A stretch of DNA of 64,000 bases from Shouchella lonarensis (GTDB lineage Bacteria; Bacillota; Bacilli; Bacillales; Bacillaceae_D): assembly GCF_900096965.1 (NCBI RefSeq), contig NZ_FMYM01000006.1, positions 154,718 through 218,717 on the forward strand, in the 5' to 3' direction. The notes beneath the pieces are model-generated. The model was not told where the DNA came from, did no database searches, and saw nothing but the letters and a program-made list of their open reading frames with translations. Below, piece by piece: positions 17,880 to 27,993 of this stretch (positions are counted from its first letter, which is position 1; the number at the start of each line of letters is the position of its first letter). Made by a program: the position numbers and the translations under genes.

Positions 17880-18632
17880 TTACTCACTACCAAAGAAATT
17901 CTTGAATGACTGTAATGCCGTTGCCCGATTTAAAGCAGCAATCGACGTCGTCAGCGGGATACCTTTTGGACACGACTGCACACAATTTTGTGAGTTTCCG
18001 CAGTCTGCCAGTCCACCCTCTGTCATAATTTCTTTTAACCGTTCTTCTTTATTCATTTCACCTGTTGGGTGCGCATTAAACAAGCGTACCTGTGAAAGTG
18101 CGGCAGGACCAATGAAATCAGATTTAGAATTAACATTTGGACATGATTCTAAACAGACACCGCATGTCATACATTTTGACAGCTCATACGCCCATTGACG
18201 GCGCTTTTCAGCCATGCGCGGACCGGGACCGAGGTCATATGTCCCGTCAATTGGAATCCACGCTTTTACCTTTTTAAGTGAATCAAACATGCGACGACGA
18301 TCAACGATTAAGTCACGTACAACCGGAAATGTTTTCATTGGTTCAAGACGAATCGGTTGTGTTAATTTATCCACTAATGCTGTACATGATTGCCGTGGTT
18401 TGCCGTTAATGACCATGGAACATGCGCCGCACACTTCTTCTAAACAGTTCATATCCCAAGCAACCGGTGTGGTTTTTTCGCCACGCGCATTGACAGGGTT
18501 CCGACGTATCTCCATTAAGCAAGAAATCACATTGGCATTTGGACGATACGGCAACTTAAATTCTTCTTCATACGTGTTGCCATCCGGACCATCTTGCCGG
18601 GTAATTAAAAACGTAATTGTTTTTTCGCTCAT
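17880..18632 (-). CDS. sdhB: succinate dehydrogenase iron-sulfur subunit
   Basis: A 250-aa protein that carries electrons from SdhA to the membrane subunit. The 2Fe-2S motif has CLEEVCGACSMV and the fourth Cys in RQSC (about 64-83). The 4Fe-4S and 3Fe-4S motifs are CMTCGVCLESCPN (about 155-167) and CGNSQNCVQSCPKG (about 212-225). It starts two bases after sdhA stops. Last gene of sdhCAB. Confidence 0.97.
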   Translation of the reverse strand: MSEKTITFLITRQDGPDGNTYEEEFKLPYRPNANVISCLMEIRRNPVNARGEKTTPVAWDMNCLEEVCGACSMVINGKPRQSCTALVDKLTQPIRLEPMKTFPVVRDLIVDRRRMFDSLKKVKAWIPIDGTYDLGPGPRMAEKRRQWAYELSKCMTCGVCLESCPNVNSKSDFIGPAALSQVRLFNAHPTGEMNKEERLKEIMTEGGLADCGNSQNCVQSCPKGIPLTTSIAALNRATALQSFKNFFGSE

Positions 18633-18634
18633 TC

Positions 18635-20398
18635 TTAATTCGCTCCTTGCTTTTTCTGTGAGTAGTCTCGTTTACGAGGCTTGATCAACGATGTATCGAC
18701 TTCCTCATATGCAAAGTCAGGACTTGCAGTTTGTGGGTTGTACGTTGCTTTTGTCGTCTTTAAGAACTTCTCGTCATTACGCTCTGGGAAATCAGGCTTA
18801 TAATGAGCGCCCCTGCTCTCATCACGGTGGTACGCACCAAGCGTCATCACGCGTGCTAAGCTCATCATCCCACTTAATTGCCGTGTAAATGACGCACCTT
18901 GATTCGACCAGCGCGCCGTATCATGGATATTGATGTTATTGTAGCGTTCCATGAGCTCCTGAATTTTTTCGTCCGTCTTCAGTAGCTTGTCATTATAACG
19001 AACCACTGTCACGTTGTCTGTCATCCACTCACCCAGCTCTTTGTGTAAGACATAGGCATTTTCCGTACCATCCATCTGTAAAATTGACTCATATATGTCT
19101 TGTTCTTTCTTCATCTCGTTCTCAAATAATGTAGAAGAAAGCCCCTCTACAGTTGTTTGCAGCCCTTGTGCGTATTCAACGGCTTTTGGACCGGCTACCA
19201 TACCACCATAAATGGCTGACAACAACGAATTTGCACCTAACCGGTTCGCACCATGTTGAGAGTAATCACATTCTCCAGCAGCAAACAAGCCTGGAATATT
19301 CGTCATTTGATCGTAATCGACCCACAAACCACCCATTGAATAATGCACAGCAGGAAAGATTTTCATTGGGACTTTTCGTGGATCATCACCCATAAATTTC
19401 TCATAAATTTCAATGATCCCACCGAGCTTAATATCAAGTTCTTTCGGATCTTTATGTGAAAGGTCAAGATAAACCATGTTCTCGCCGTTTATGCCAAGCC
19501 CATCATTCACACATACGTGGAAAATTTCACGTGTTGCAATATCACGCGGAACCAAGTTTCCATACGCCGGATATTTTTCCTCAAGGAAATACCATGGCTT
19601 ACCGTCTTTATATGTCCAGACACGTCCACCTTCACCCCGAGCCGATTCACTCATGAGGCGTAGTTTATCATCGCCTGGAATTGCTGTCGGGTGAATTTGA
19701 ATAAACTCTCCGTTCGCATACGCAGCACCTTGTTCATACAACTTCGCAGCTGCATAACCGGTATTAATGACCGAGTTTGTTGACTTTCCAAAAATAATTC
19801 CTGGACCACCAGTAGCCATAATGACTGCATCAGCTGGGAAACTCTTGATCTCAGATGAATGTAGTTCTTGTGCTGTAATCCCGCGACACACACCACCATC
19901 ATCAACAATCGCCGATAAAAACTCCCATCCTTCGTACTTCGTTACAAGTCCTTGTACTTCAAAACGACGGACCTGCTCATCCAAAGCATAAAGCAGCTGT
20001 TGTCCTGTTGTTGCACCAGCAAACGCGGTCCGGTGATATTGTGTACCACCAAAACGACGGAAGTCAAGTAATCCTTCTGCTGTTCGGTTAAACATTACGC
20101 CCATTCGATCCATCAAATGGATGATACCCGGTGCAGCTTCACACATGGCTTTTACTGGTGGCTGATTTGCCAAAAAGTCGCCACCGTATACGGTATCATC
20201 AAAATGCTCATAAGGTGAGTCACCCTCACCTTTCGTATTCACAGCGCCGTTCATTCCACCTTGTGCACATACTGAATGCGAGCGCTTTACTGGCACAAGT
20301 GAAAATAAATTGACTGGCACGCCTTGTTCAGCGATCTTAATCGTTGCCATTAAACCGGCTAAACCACCACCGACAACAGCAATTGTTCCTTTACTCAT
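18635..20398 (-). CDS. sdhA: succinate dehydrogenase flavoprotein subunit
   Basis: A 587-aa FAD-linked subunit. The dinucleotide-binding GGGLAGLMA is at 9-17, the covalent FAD attachment segment HSVCAQGGMN near 41-50, and the conserved GGTQYHRTAF and HPTAIPG substrate regions follow. It oxidises succinate to fumarate on the cytoplasmic face. Family length is normal for the Bacillus type B enzyme. It is flanked by sdhC and sdhB. Confidence 0.97.
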   Translation of the reverse strand: MSKGTIAVVGGGLAGLMATIKIAEQGVPVNLFSLVPVKRSHSVCAQGGMNGAVNTKGEGDSPYEHFDDTVYGGDFLANQPPVKAMCEAAPGIIHLMDRMGVMFNRTAEGLLDFRRFGGTQYHRTAFAGATTGQQLLYALDEQVRRFEVQGLVTKYEGWEFLSAIVDDGGVCRGITAQELHSSEIKSFPADAVIMATGGPGIIFGKSTNSVINTGYAAAKLYEQGAAYANGEFIQIHPTAIPGDDKLRLMSESARGEGGRVWTYKDGKPWYFLEEKYPAYGNLVPRDIATREIFHVCVNDGLGINGENMVYLDLSHKDPKELDIKLGGIIEIYEKFMGDDPRKVPMKIFPAVHYSMGGLWVDYDQMTNIPGLFAAGECDYSQHGANRLGANSLLSAIYGGMVAGPKAVEYAQGLQTTVEGLSSTLFENEMKKEQDIYESILQMDGTENAYVLHKELGEWMTDNVTVVRYNDKLLKTDEKIQELMERYNNINIHDTARWSNQGASFTRQLSGMMSLARVMTLGAYHRDESRGAHYKPDFPERNDEKFLKTTKATYNPQTASPDFAYEEVDTSLIKPRKRDYSQKKQGAN

Positions 20399-20434
20399 TC
20401 AATACACTCCCTAACCGTTAGCAAAACTTAGATT

Positions 20435-21043
20435 TTAAATAAACGCAAACGTTGCAGCAAGCCCGATATACGTCAGGACGATAAACACAATAAGTGAAAC
20501 GTACGTCATGACTTGTTGTGAGCGAGGTGACACCGTGATCCCCCAAGAGACTGCAAAAGACCACAGACCATTGGCAAAGTGGAACGTCGCTGAGACGACG
20601 CCAGCAATATAGAAAGCAAGCATGTATGGACTTGATAAAATATCTGCCATCATATTGTAATTTACTTCGGCACCAAGCGCGGCTTGTAAACGTGTCTGAT
20701 ACACATGCCAAGCAATAAAAATAAGTAAAAACACACCTGTAAAGCGTTGAATACGGAACATCCAATTCCGGAAAAAACCAAAACGGGCAGTGTTATTCTT
20801 CGCTTGGAAAGCAATATACACCCCATAAACACCATGAAAAATAATTGGAATGAAAATAACAAACAACTCTAGTGCATAACGAAATGGCAGATTCTCCATA
20901 AAATGTGCTGCTTGTTGGAATGCATCAGGTCCCCTTGTTGCAAAGTGATTGACGATAAAGTGTTGAATCAAGAAAATCCCAATTGGAATCACCCCTAATA
21001 AGGAATGAATCCTACGATTAAAATACGCGCGATCTACAGCCAT
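20435..21043 (-). CDS. sdhC: succinate dehydrogenase cytochrome b558 subunit
   Basis: A 202-aa membrane anchor with five hydrophobic segments and several membrane-placed histidines (LIQHFIVNHF, FHGVYG, AWHVYQT, ATFHFANG) that ligate the two b hemes and help form the menaquinone site. It is the first gene of the operon, with a promoter at 21187-21215 and a leader of about 135 nt. Confidence 0.95.
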   Translation of the reverse strand: MAVDRAYFNRRIHSLLGVIPIGIFLIQHFIVNHFATRGPDAFQQAAHFMENLPFRYALELFVIFIPIIFHGVYGVYIAFQAKNNTARFGFFRNWMFRIQRFTGVFLLIFIAWHVYQTRLQAALGAEVNYNMMADILSSPYMLAFYIAGVVSATFHFANGLWSFAVSWGITVSPRSQQVMTYVSLIVFIVLTYIGLAATFAFI

Positions 21044-21186
21044 ACATGTTTTCCCTCCACTATCATTTTACTTCGATCAGATGCAGACAATGTTCATCTA
21101 TGTTCCTCTAGTGATCAATAGGCCGAACCTCCTGCTATGTAATCATGTGTCAAAATAACCTCTGTGAAAATTGGTTGAACACGTCC

Positions 21187-21215
21187 ATTTTACTCTCCTT
21201 AAAATGCCTCGTCAA
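21187..21215 (-). promoter_or_regulatory. sigma-A promoter of sdhCAB
   Basis: On the minus strand TTGACG (21215-21210), exactly 17 bases, then TAAAAT (21192-21187). It is followed by a long untranslated leader before sdhC. Confidence 0.7.
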
Positions 21216-21245
21216 GAAAACGGATTCAATTTACCGCGAATTTCA

Positions 21246-21280
21246 TAAAAAAAGAGGAAAGAGCACGAAACTCCCCCTCT
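21246..21280 (-). terminator. potassium transporter gene terminator
   Basis: AGAGGGGGAG (stop-proximal) pairs with CTCTTTCCTCT imperfectly (21253-21280). On the minus strand it is followed by TTTTTTT. The stem begins at the stop codon. Confidence 0.65.
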
Positions 21281-22634
21281 AACCGATAATGATTCTCTCT
21301 GTCGGGTATTGAAAATGGCTTTGTTGTTCTTTTTTACGAAGAGAGAATAATAACGCGACAATCCCAACACGCCCCATAAACATAAGCATCATCAATATCG
21401 CTTGGCTAGGCAGCGTCAATTCTGGTGTAATGCCAGTTGAAAGACCACACGTCCCAAAGGCTGATGTCGTTTCGACAATCATGGCCATTAACGGGATTCC
21501 ATTGCCTTGTTCAAAAAAACTAATCAAAATCAATGACACAATTAAAAGCATTACAGAAATCGTTAACACCATAAATGCCTTATCTTGATCGTCTTTATGT
21601 ATTTGTCTACCAAATACTTTCACTTCACGTCGCCCAAGCGCAAAGTTTTTCACCGTTAACACCATGACAGCAAGTGTTGTCGTTCTAATGCCACCTCCGA
21701 CACTAGAAGGACTTGCGCCAATGACCATCAACCCCGACATGAGCAACAAAGTTGGGAAGGCGAAGGCATTTAAGTCAAGTGTAGAAAGTCCAGCACTTCT
21801 TGTTGTTGTAGATTGAAACAGCGCATGTAACCACTGATCGTACCAAGACATATTCGCAAAGGCCTCACGCGCTTCAAACAGCCAAATAGATAACGTGCCA
21901 ACAACAAGTACAATCATGTACGTGGAAACCGTTAATTTTGTAAATAAACTAAAGCGGAAGCCTTTCCCACGTTTTGCGATATACTCACGACACTCGATCA
22001 AGACAGGAAAACCAATCGAACCCATAATAATCAATAAGATGGTAAATAATTGAACAAAATGGTCATTAACAAATGGAAGCAAAGACTGACCTGTCAAATC
22101 AAAACCTGCATTTGTAAATGCACTCAGCGCACCAAAAAACCCTTGTTTGTACGCTTCACCTACCGTATCAAAGTGTTTCAAATAATATGTTCCTAAAATA
22201 AGTCCACCAATAATCTCGATAATCATTGCTAACATGAGTAAGCTTTGCATTAACCGGACTAAACCGCTCATTTGGTTTTGAACCCGGTTCTGATCAACCA
22301 TAATGAGCATACGTTGCGCCAGATTCACTTTCTTTCCTAAAATTAGCCACGTAAAGGTTCCTAACGTCATAATGCCAATCCCACCTAATTGAATGGCTAA
22401 CGCTAATACGATAATTCCCATGCCATTAAACGTATCTACTGCAGATATCGTCGCCAAGCCTGTTACACTTACTGCACTCACCGCAGTAAACAACGACTCC
22501 GTATAGGTCACCTGCACACCTTCTAAATGAAAAATCGGCAAATATAGAAGTACACTAAACAAAAGCATTGCAGCTAAATACGAAACGACAATGAGTTGAA
22601 AGGGATTCCACGCATGTACTTTTGGTTTTTTCAT
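21279..22634 (-). CDS. Ktr/Trk-type potassium uptake channel subunit (KtrB/KtrD-like)
   Basis: A 451-aa membrane protein with four membrane-pore-membrane repeats. The selectivity-filter glycines are in AVSVTGLAT, AFTNAGFDL, TTTRSAGLS and AFGTCGLSTG. It admits K+, often with Na+ dependence, and needs a cytosolic RCK partner (KtrA or KtrC); none is adjacent. KtrB versus KtrD cannot be decided from sequence alone. The 5' region (22635-22780) has an extended -10 (TGATATACT) on the minus strand. I saw no c-di-AMP riboswitch there. Confidence 0.9.
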   Translation of the reverse strand: MKKPKVHAWNPFQLIVVSYLAAMLLFSVLLYLPIFHLEGVQVTYTESLFTAVSAVSVTGLATISAVDTFNGMGIIVLALAIQLGGIGIMTLGTFTWLILGKKVNLAQRMLIMVDQNRVQNQMSGLVRLMQSLLMLAMIIEIIGGLILGTYYLKHFDTVGEAYKQGFFGALSAFTNAGFDLTGQSLLPFVNDHFVQLFTILLIIMGSIGFPVLIECREYIAKRGKGFRFSLFTKLTVSTYMIVLVVGTLSIWLFEAREAFANMSWYDQWLHALFQSTTTRSAGLSTLDLNAFAFPTLLLMSGLMVIGASPSSVGGGIRTTTLAVMVLTVKNFALGRREVKVFGRQIHKDDQDKAFMVLTISVMLLIVSLILISFFEQGNGIPLMAMIVETTSAFGTCGLSTGITPELTLPSQAILMMLMFMGRVGIVALLFSLRKKEQQSHFQYPTERIIIG

Positions 22635-22921
22635 TCCCCACCTCGCTGTTGAATGTCATATTGGAGGTTAGAAGTTGGACATTCACATTTCTCAAATCTT
22701 CCTAATCCCATCTAGTATATCACCCGAACTCATCATTTACTACCATCCTTTTTCAAAGAAAAACAATAGCTGACAAAATCAATATCGCACGGTAAGATAG
22801 TAAAGAAGAGACCTGAGCCGTTAATACGGACACAATAGAAAATGGAATACACAGGAAACATCCTACACATGAATATCGTTCATGTAACTGAGATCTGTAT
22901 TCCGGAATTTGAGGTGTGACT

Positions 22922-23326
22922 ATGAACAACGTAGAGGAACAACAATTCGCTTACAACTTAATTCGCAATGATGTGCTGCGACACATACTTGGAAAAGAAC
23001 ATGATGCGCTCCTTTATTGGACAGGCAAAGCGCTTGCACGTACACACTCCCTCCCGTCACAAGAAGCATTACCTGACTTTTTTCGGCAAGCACAGTGGGG
23101 AACCCTTCAACTTATTAAACAGAAAAGAAACGAATACACCTATTTGCTTGAAGGTGAATGGATGGGAAAAGACGATACGCGCTGTTATCAACTTGAAGCT
23201 GGTTTTCTAGCAGAACAATTTGAAAGATGGCTTGAGCATACAGTCATTGTTCATTGCACGATTAAAAAGAAAAGCACGATGTTCACTGTTCACATAGACA
23301 AAAGTGAAACGCTACTCATTGATTAA
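22922..23326 (+). CDS. yslB: YslB family protein (DUF2507)
   Basis: A 134-aa cytoplasmic protein with an open alpha/beta layout similar to the V4R/heme-NO-binding-like fold suggested for DUF2507. No enzyme motif seen. The position between uvrC and sdh is as for yslB of B. subtilis. Function unknown. The ATG at 22922 follows GAGGTG; a GTG two codons upstream overlaps the ribosome site. Confidence 0.85.
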   Translation: MNNVEEQQFAYNLIRNDVLRHILGKEHDALLYWTGKALARTHSLPSQEALPDFFRQAQWGTLQLIKQKRNEYTYLLEGEWMGKDDTRCYQLEAGFLAEQFERWLEHTVIVHCTIKKKSTMFTVHIDKSETLLID

Positions 23327-23389
23327 TACATTTTAGGGTGCAACGCTCGCACTTTCCGATCTCGTGACCCGAGACAAAAGGTACCCACT

Positions 23390-25168
23390 CTATTCATCTT
23401 CTTTATCTAATTTTGCAACAATTGCTTCTGCTACTTTCTGTGGGACATATTGCTGCAAGTCCACAATTGTAGCTTGTTTCATCTTTGCAATTGATCCGTA
23501 CGCTTTCAACAATGTACGCTTCCGTTTCTCACCGACACCAGGAATGTCATCTAAAACAGAACGAAAGAACTGTTTTGAACGAGTATTGCGATGAAATGTC
23601 ACTGCAAACCTATGCACTTCATCTTGAATACGCTGTAACAAATAAAACACTGGCTGATCTCGCTCCAGCGGGATCACGACCGGTGGTGTCCCCATAAGCA
23701 GCTGCGATGTTCGATGCTTATCGTCTTTGGCTAGACCACAAATCGGGATGTGTAAGCCTAATTCATCTTCAATTACTTCTGTTGCAACATTTATATGACC
23801 TACCCCGCCATCGACAATGATTAAATCTGGGAGAGGACCTTCCTCCTTTAATAAACGGACGTAACGACGCCTTAACACTTCACGCATCGCTTCATAATCA
23901 TCTGGACCATCTAATGTCTTAATTTTATATTTCCGGTACGCTTTTTTCTCAGGTTTGCCATTAATAAATGTGACCATTGCTGATACAGGGTCAACACCTT
24001 GAATATGCGCATGGTCAAATGCTTCAATGCGATACGGAATAGGAATGCCAAGTACCTCACCAAGACGTTCCACCGCTTGCATCGTCCGCTCCTCATCACG
24101 CTCAATTAGAGCAAATTTTTCACGTAACGCAATCACTGCATTTTCCTCTGCTAAATCAAGTAACGCCTTTTTCTGTCCACGTTGCGGCTGATAGACGCGC
24201 ACCTCAAGTAACTCAGCTAATATGTCAGCATCAACATCTTTAGATACAAGCACTTCTTTTGGTCTCAAGTAATTCTTCTCTAAATAAAACTGAGCAATAA
24301 ATGTTAGTAATTCCTCTGCTGGCTCTTGATAAATGGGAAAGATTGATACATCTCGTTCAATAAGACGCCCTTGCCGAATAAAAAAAACTTGAATGCACAT
24401 CCATCCTTTGTCATACGTATACCCAAATACGTCCCGGTCTGTTTGGTCATTGAACGCCATTTTTTGCTTCTCGATCACTTGATCCATTTGGGCAATTGTA
24501 TCACGTAAATCTTTTGCCCGTTCAAAATCAAGTGCTTCTGATGCTTCAAGCATTTTCTTCGTCAGTGTTTTCTTCACTTCTGCATGTCCACTTTTTAAAA
24601 AGCGAGTAATTTCTTGCACCATTTTCCCATTTTGCTGATCGGTCACTTCATATACACATGGTGCCAAACATTGGTTGATATGATAGTATAAACAGACTTT
24701 GTTCGGCATCTTGTTACACTTACGCAATGGATATAGACGATCGAGCAGTCTCTTTGTCTCATTAGCAGCGCCCGCATTTGGATAAGGTCCAAAGTATTTC
24801 CCACCATCTTTTTTCACTTGACGGGTGATAAGCAATCGCGGATGTTTTTCATTTGTCACTTTAATATATGGATACGTCTTGTCATCTTTTAATAAGACGT
24901 TATACTTTGGCTCATGTTTTTTAATCAACGTCAACTCTAAAATGAGTGCTTCAATGTTGCTTGATGTTACAATGTATTCGAAATCTGTAATCTCTGCCAC
25001 AAGACGCTGCGTTTTTCGATCATGACTCCCTGTAAAATAAGAACGCACACGCTGTCGCAATGCTTTTGCTTTCCCAACATAAATGATCGTTCCGTGACGA
25101 TCTTTCATCAAATAACAGCCTGGTTGCACAGGAACGAGTGCAACTTTCCCTTTTATTGTCTCGTTCAT
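23390..25168 (-). CDS. uvrC: excinuclease ABC subunit C
   Basis: A 592-aa nucleotide-excision-repair nuclease that makes both cuts around a lesion. The N-terminal GIY-YIG domain ([20 protein letters not shown], 17-36) makes the 3' cut, the UVR domain for UvrB binding is near 200-235, the RNase H-like domain making the 5' cut includes ECFDH-type AFDHAHIQG and IVDGGVGH, and a helix-hairpin-helix ([15 protein letters not shown]) lies at the end. Convergent with yslB; preceded by trxA, an order shared with B. subtilis. Confidence 0.97.
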   Translation of the reverse strand: MNETIKGKVALVPVQPGCYLMKDRHGTIIYVGKAKALRQRVRSYFTGSHDRKTQRLVAEITDFEYIVTSSNIEALILELTLIKKHEPKYNVLLKDDKTYPYIKVTNEKHPRLLITRQVKKDGGKYFGPYPNAGAANETKRLLDRLYPLRKCNKMPNKVCLYYHINQCLAPCVYEVTDQQNGKMVQEITRFLKSGHAEVKKTLTKKMLEASEALDFERAKDLRDTIAQMDQVIEKQKMAFNDQTDRDVFGYTYDKGWMCIQVFFIRQGRLIERDVSIFPIYQEPAEELLTFIAQFYLEKNYLRPKEVLVSKDVDADILAELLEVRVYQPQRGQKKALLDLAEENAVIALREKFALIERDEERTMQAVERLGEVLGIPIPYRIEAFDHAHIQGVDPVSAMVTFINGKPEKKAYRKYKIKTLDGPDDYEAMREVLRRRYVRLLKEEGPLPDLIIVDGGVGHINVATEVIEDELGLHIPICGLAKDDKHRTSQLLMGTPPVVIPLERDQPVFYLLQRIQDEVHRFAVTFHRNTRSKQFFRSVLDDIPGVGEKRKRTLLKAYGSIAKMKQATIVDLQQYVPQKVAEAIVAKLDKEDE

Positions 25169-25191
25169 TTAATCCTCCCTCCCTGCGTGAT

Positions 25192-25223
25192 GAAAAATCC
25201 GCCCCTCTGAAAGAAAGGCGGAT
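25192..25223 (-). terminator. trxA terminator
   Basis: Stem ATCCGCC (25197-25203) with GGCGGAT (25217-25223). On the minus strand it is followed by TTTTTC. It separates trxA from uvrC. Confidence 0.8.
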
Positions 25224-25230
25224 GAAGCAT

Positions 25231-25545
25231 TTACAAATGTTTATTGACCAATTCAGCTAGCGCTTCTTTCGGTTGAAAGCCGACAGCTTTATCCACAACT
25301 TCACCATTTTTTAGCACAATCAATGTTGGGATACTCATCACACCAAACTTTCCAGGTGTTTCTTGGTTTTGATCAATATCTACCTTGACAATCTTTGCCC
25401 GTTCTCCAAGCTCTGCTTCTAACTCATCTAACACAGGTGCAATCATTTTACACGGGCCACACCAAGTTGCCCAAAAATCAACGAGAACAACCCCATCTTT
25501 CGTTTCTTCAGTAAAAGTTTGATCTGTTGCATTAACAATTGCCAT
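25231..25545 (-). CDS. trxA: thioredoxin
   Basis: A 104-aa thioredoxin with the redox site WCGPCKM (about 28-34) and the cis-proline loop SIPTLIV. It donates electrons to ribonucleotide reductase, peroxiredoxins and other proteins. Strong ribosome site before ATG at 25545. An extended -10 (TGATATACT, 25673-25665 on the minus strand) upstream may be its promoter. Confidence 0.97.
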   Translation of the reverse strand: MAIVNATDQTFTEETKDGVVLVDFWATWCGPCKMIAPVLDELEAELGERAKIVKVDIDQNQETPGKFGVMSIPTLIVLKNGEVVDKAVGFQPKEALAELVNKHL

Positions 25546-25779
25546 TTTTTATATCCCCTTTCATTGCTCCACATCCGTTGGCTCCAGACCTCATGATCAA
25601 AGACCTTCTGTTATACAAAGGGAGCACATTCAAATTGTTTACGGAAACCAACACTTCCTCTTTAGTATATCACCGTTATTCGAGGAAAGGAAAGAAAGTT
25701 GCTCACGGCACCTCCATACAATTTAAATTACCCATCCAACGGAGTCTTAAACAAACAAGGGGGACTTCAACGTGATTAA

Positions 25780-26064
25780 TTATTGGTCTTTAGAGGCTTC
25801 CACCATAAGAAAGGTTGCTGTTAAGATGTGTAAAATCATTCCGACAATAGGAATCCAACCAATTGTTGAGGCGACAATTCCTAAAACATGTCCTGTTTTT
25901 GCGCGCGCTTCCTTTACAGCAAAAACTAGCCCGATAATATGTAGCACGAGCATCAACGCAAGCGGCGTGTAATACATGCCAATTATGAACAAACCACCTA
26001 TGAGCGGAATTCCTAAAAATGCTTCCATACCACCGAATATCCACTTCATTTTTCTACTATGCAT
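25780..26064 (-). CDS. small membrane protein of unknown function
   Basis: A 94-aa protein with three hydrophobic segments (about 8-30, 32-50 and 62-88) rich in Gly and Ile, and a short basic loop (KEARAKTG). The ATG at 26064 is seven bases after AAAGGGGA. I do not recognise a family; the layout resembles small DUF4064-like membrane proteins. It lies between etfA and trxA and is preceded by the etfA terminator, so it is a separate unit. Confidence 0.7.
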   Translation of the reverse strand: MHSRKMKWIFGGMEAFLGIPLIGGLFIIGMYYTPLALMLVLHIIGLVFAVKEARAKTGHVLGIVASTIGWIPIVGMILHILTATFLMVEASKDQ

Positions 26065-26149
26065 GTTCATTCCCCTTTCACACCTATCAACCTTTTGTCC
26101 ACACAGTTTATGCGCTTAAATGGGTTGATATGATGAAAAGAGAACGAAA

Positions 26150-26185
26150 AAGATGCGGAAGTGTATCGATACACCCGCATCATTT
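26150..26185 (-). terminator. etfA terminator (end of the fadR operon)
   Basis: GATGCGG/CCGCATC outer stem with TGTATC/GATACA inner stem (26151-26182), T-rich on both sides. It lies about ten bases after the etfA stop. Confidence 0.8.
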
Positions 26186-26195
26186 TTACAATAAT

Positions 26196-27179
26196 TTAAT
26201 TGCTCACAAGCACCGCTTTCAGCTCTTCTGTCAACAACGGTACAATATCAAATAAATCTCCCACAATGCCATAGTCCGCAATCTCAAAAATCGGTGCTTC
26301 TGGATCTTTATTAATTGCAACAATGACTTTTGAGTTAGACATGCCGGCTAAATGCTGAATTGCGCCCGACAAACCGATGGCAAAGTATAAATCAGGTGTC
26401 ACAACTTTACCTGTTTGACCGATTTGCAATGAGTAATCACAGTATTCAGCGTCACATGCACCACGCGATGCCCCAACTGCTGCGCCAAGTACATCAGCTA
26501 GTTCTTGTAAAGGTTTAAATCCGTCTGCACTTTTCACACCGCGTCCACCAGCAACAATGACATTCGCTTCAGACAAGTCAACGCCGCCTGTTGCTTTTTG
26601 CACCACTTCTTTCACAACTGCGCGCAAGTCAGTAATATCAACAGACATCACTTCTACTTCTCCCGTTGCCGACTCATCTTTTTCTCCAGCCACAATGTTA
26701 TTCGGACGAATGGTCACGATCAATGCGCCATCCTCAGCGGCAGGTTGCTTTTTCTCGAATGCTTTCCCTGAATAAATTGGGCGAATCATAATTGGTGCCT
26801 CATCGCCTTCAAGCGCAATGACATCAGAAATCAGTGCAGCATCAAGTTTCACTGCTAGTCGTGGTGACACGTCTTTTCCGATTGACGTATGTCCAAGTAC
26901 AACAACTTCTGGCTTTTCTTTATCAAATACTTGCAAATAAGCTTGTTTATATGCATCTGTCGTATAATGTTTTAATTGTGCGTCCTCTACAGCAATCACA
27001 CGGTCAACACCATAAGCAAATAGTTCACCTGCTAGTGATTGTACAGATTCACCAGCCACAACTCCGACGAGTTCTCCACCGTTAGACAGCTGTTTTGCTG
27101 CTGCGATTGCTTCAAATGAAACGTTGCGCAACTCTCCGTTTTTTACTTCTGCTAAAACGATCGTCTTTTTCGCTGACAT
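26196..27179 (-). CDS. etfA: electron transfer flavoprotein alpha subunit
   Basis: A 327-aa subunit that binds the redox-active FAD. The C-terminal FAD domain has GASRGACDAEYCDYSLQIG (about 228-246), SGAIQHLAGM and INKDPEAPIFEIADYGIVGD. It takes electrons from acyl-CoA dehydrogenases to the menaquinone pool. It is 13 bases after etfB and is the last gene of fadR-fadB-etfB-etfA. No acyl-CoA dehydrogenase gene is linked in this window. Confidence 0.96.
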   Translation of the reverse strand: MSAKKTIVLAEVKNGELRNVSFEAIAAAKQLSNGGELVGVVAGESVQSLAGELFAYGVDRVIAVEDAQLKHYTTDAYKQAYLQVFDKEKPEVVVLGHTSIGKDVSPRLAVKLDAALISDVIALEGDEAPIMIRPIYSGKAFEKKQPAAEDGALIVTIRPNNIVAGEKDESATGEVEVMSVDITDLRAVVKEVVQKATGGVDLSEANVIVAGGRGVKSADGFKPLQELADVLGAAVGASRGACDAEYCDYSLQIGQTGKVVTPDLYFAIGLSGAIQHLAGMSNSKVIVAINKDPEAPIFEIADYGIVGDLFDIVPLLTEELKAVLVSN

Positions 27180-27192
27180 GAAAAGGCCCTCC

Positions 27193-27963
27193 TTAAAGTA
27201 CTTTCGCTTCCGTTTTTAATAGTGAGACGAGTTCTTTCACTTGCTCCTCAGGGCTACCTTCTAACTTCTTGCCCGCTTGCTTTGCTGGTGGGAGAAACAC
27301 TTCAATTGTCTTTGTTTTTGCTTCAACATCATCTTCATCTACATCTAAATCGTCTAAATCCAACGTTTCAAGCGGTTTTTTCTTCGCTTTCATAATCCCT
27401 GGTAATGAAGGATAACGTGGATCATTTAATCCTTGTTGCGCAGTAACAAGGAGCGGAAGCGATACTTCAACAGTTTCTTCGTCTCCTTCAACATCGCGGA
27501 CAATCGTTGCTGTTTTTCCTTCAACTTTTAAACTTGTAATCGTTGTCACTTGGGCGATATCAAGTAACTCCGCAAGCCGCGGTCCTACTTGTCCTGACCC
27601 ACCATCAACCGCAACATTTCCAGCTAAAATCATATCCACTTCTTTGTCTGCAAAATAAGCATGTAGGAGTGAAGCAGTCGTATACGGATCACTTTCTTCC
27701 ACATCCTCACGGTCAATTAAAACCGCTTTATCGGCACCCATCGCAAGTGCTGTACGTAATTGCTTCTCTGCATCTTCTTCACCAACAGTGACAACCGTTA
27801 CTTCACCACCGTGTTCGTCGCGCAATACGAGCGCTTCTTCAACCGCATATTCGTCGTAAGGATTAATGATAAATTCTGCGCCCTCTTCTTGCACGCTGCC
27901 GTTAGCGATGGTGATTTTTTCTTCTGTATCGAATGTGCGTTTTAAAATCACATAAATGTTCAT
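27193..27963 (-). CDS. etfB: electron transfer flavoprotein beta subunit
   Basis: A 256-aa subunit that pairs with EtfA and carries AMP in family members. The conserved signature VAVDGGSGQVGPRLAELL (about 118-135) and the LPLLVTAQQGLNDPRYPSLP segment are present. It lies between fadB and etfA in one transcription unit. Confidence 0.96.
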   Translation of the reverse strand: MNIYVILKRTFDTEEKITIANGSVQEEGAEFIINPYDEYAVEEALVLRDEHGGEVTVVTVGEEDAEKQLRTALAMGADKAVLIDREDVEESDPYTTASLLHAYFADKEVDMILAGNVAVDGGSGQVGPRLAELLDIAQVTTITSLKVEGKTATIVRDVEGDEETVEVSLPLLVTAQQGLNDPRYPSLPGIMKAKKKPLETLDLDDLDVDEDDVEAKTKTIEVFLPPAKQAGKKLEGSPEEQVKELVSLLKTEAKVL

Positions 27964-27993
27964 TGCTAAATCCCTCCTAAAGTATCTTCATCA

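Noticed and set aside
22635..22915. c-di-AMP riboswitch before the potassium channel gene
   Set aside because: The region is too short and lacks the conserved blocks of the ydaO motif; only a 7-bp inverted repeat (GAATGTC/GACATTC) was seen.
23327..23389. GTGC/GCAC inverted repeat between yslB and uvrC as terminator
   Set aside because: Only 4 bp of stem and no T-run in either direction.
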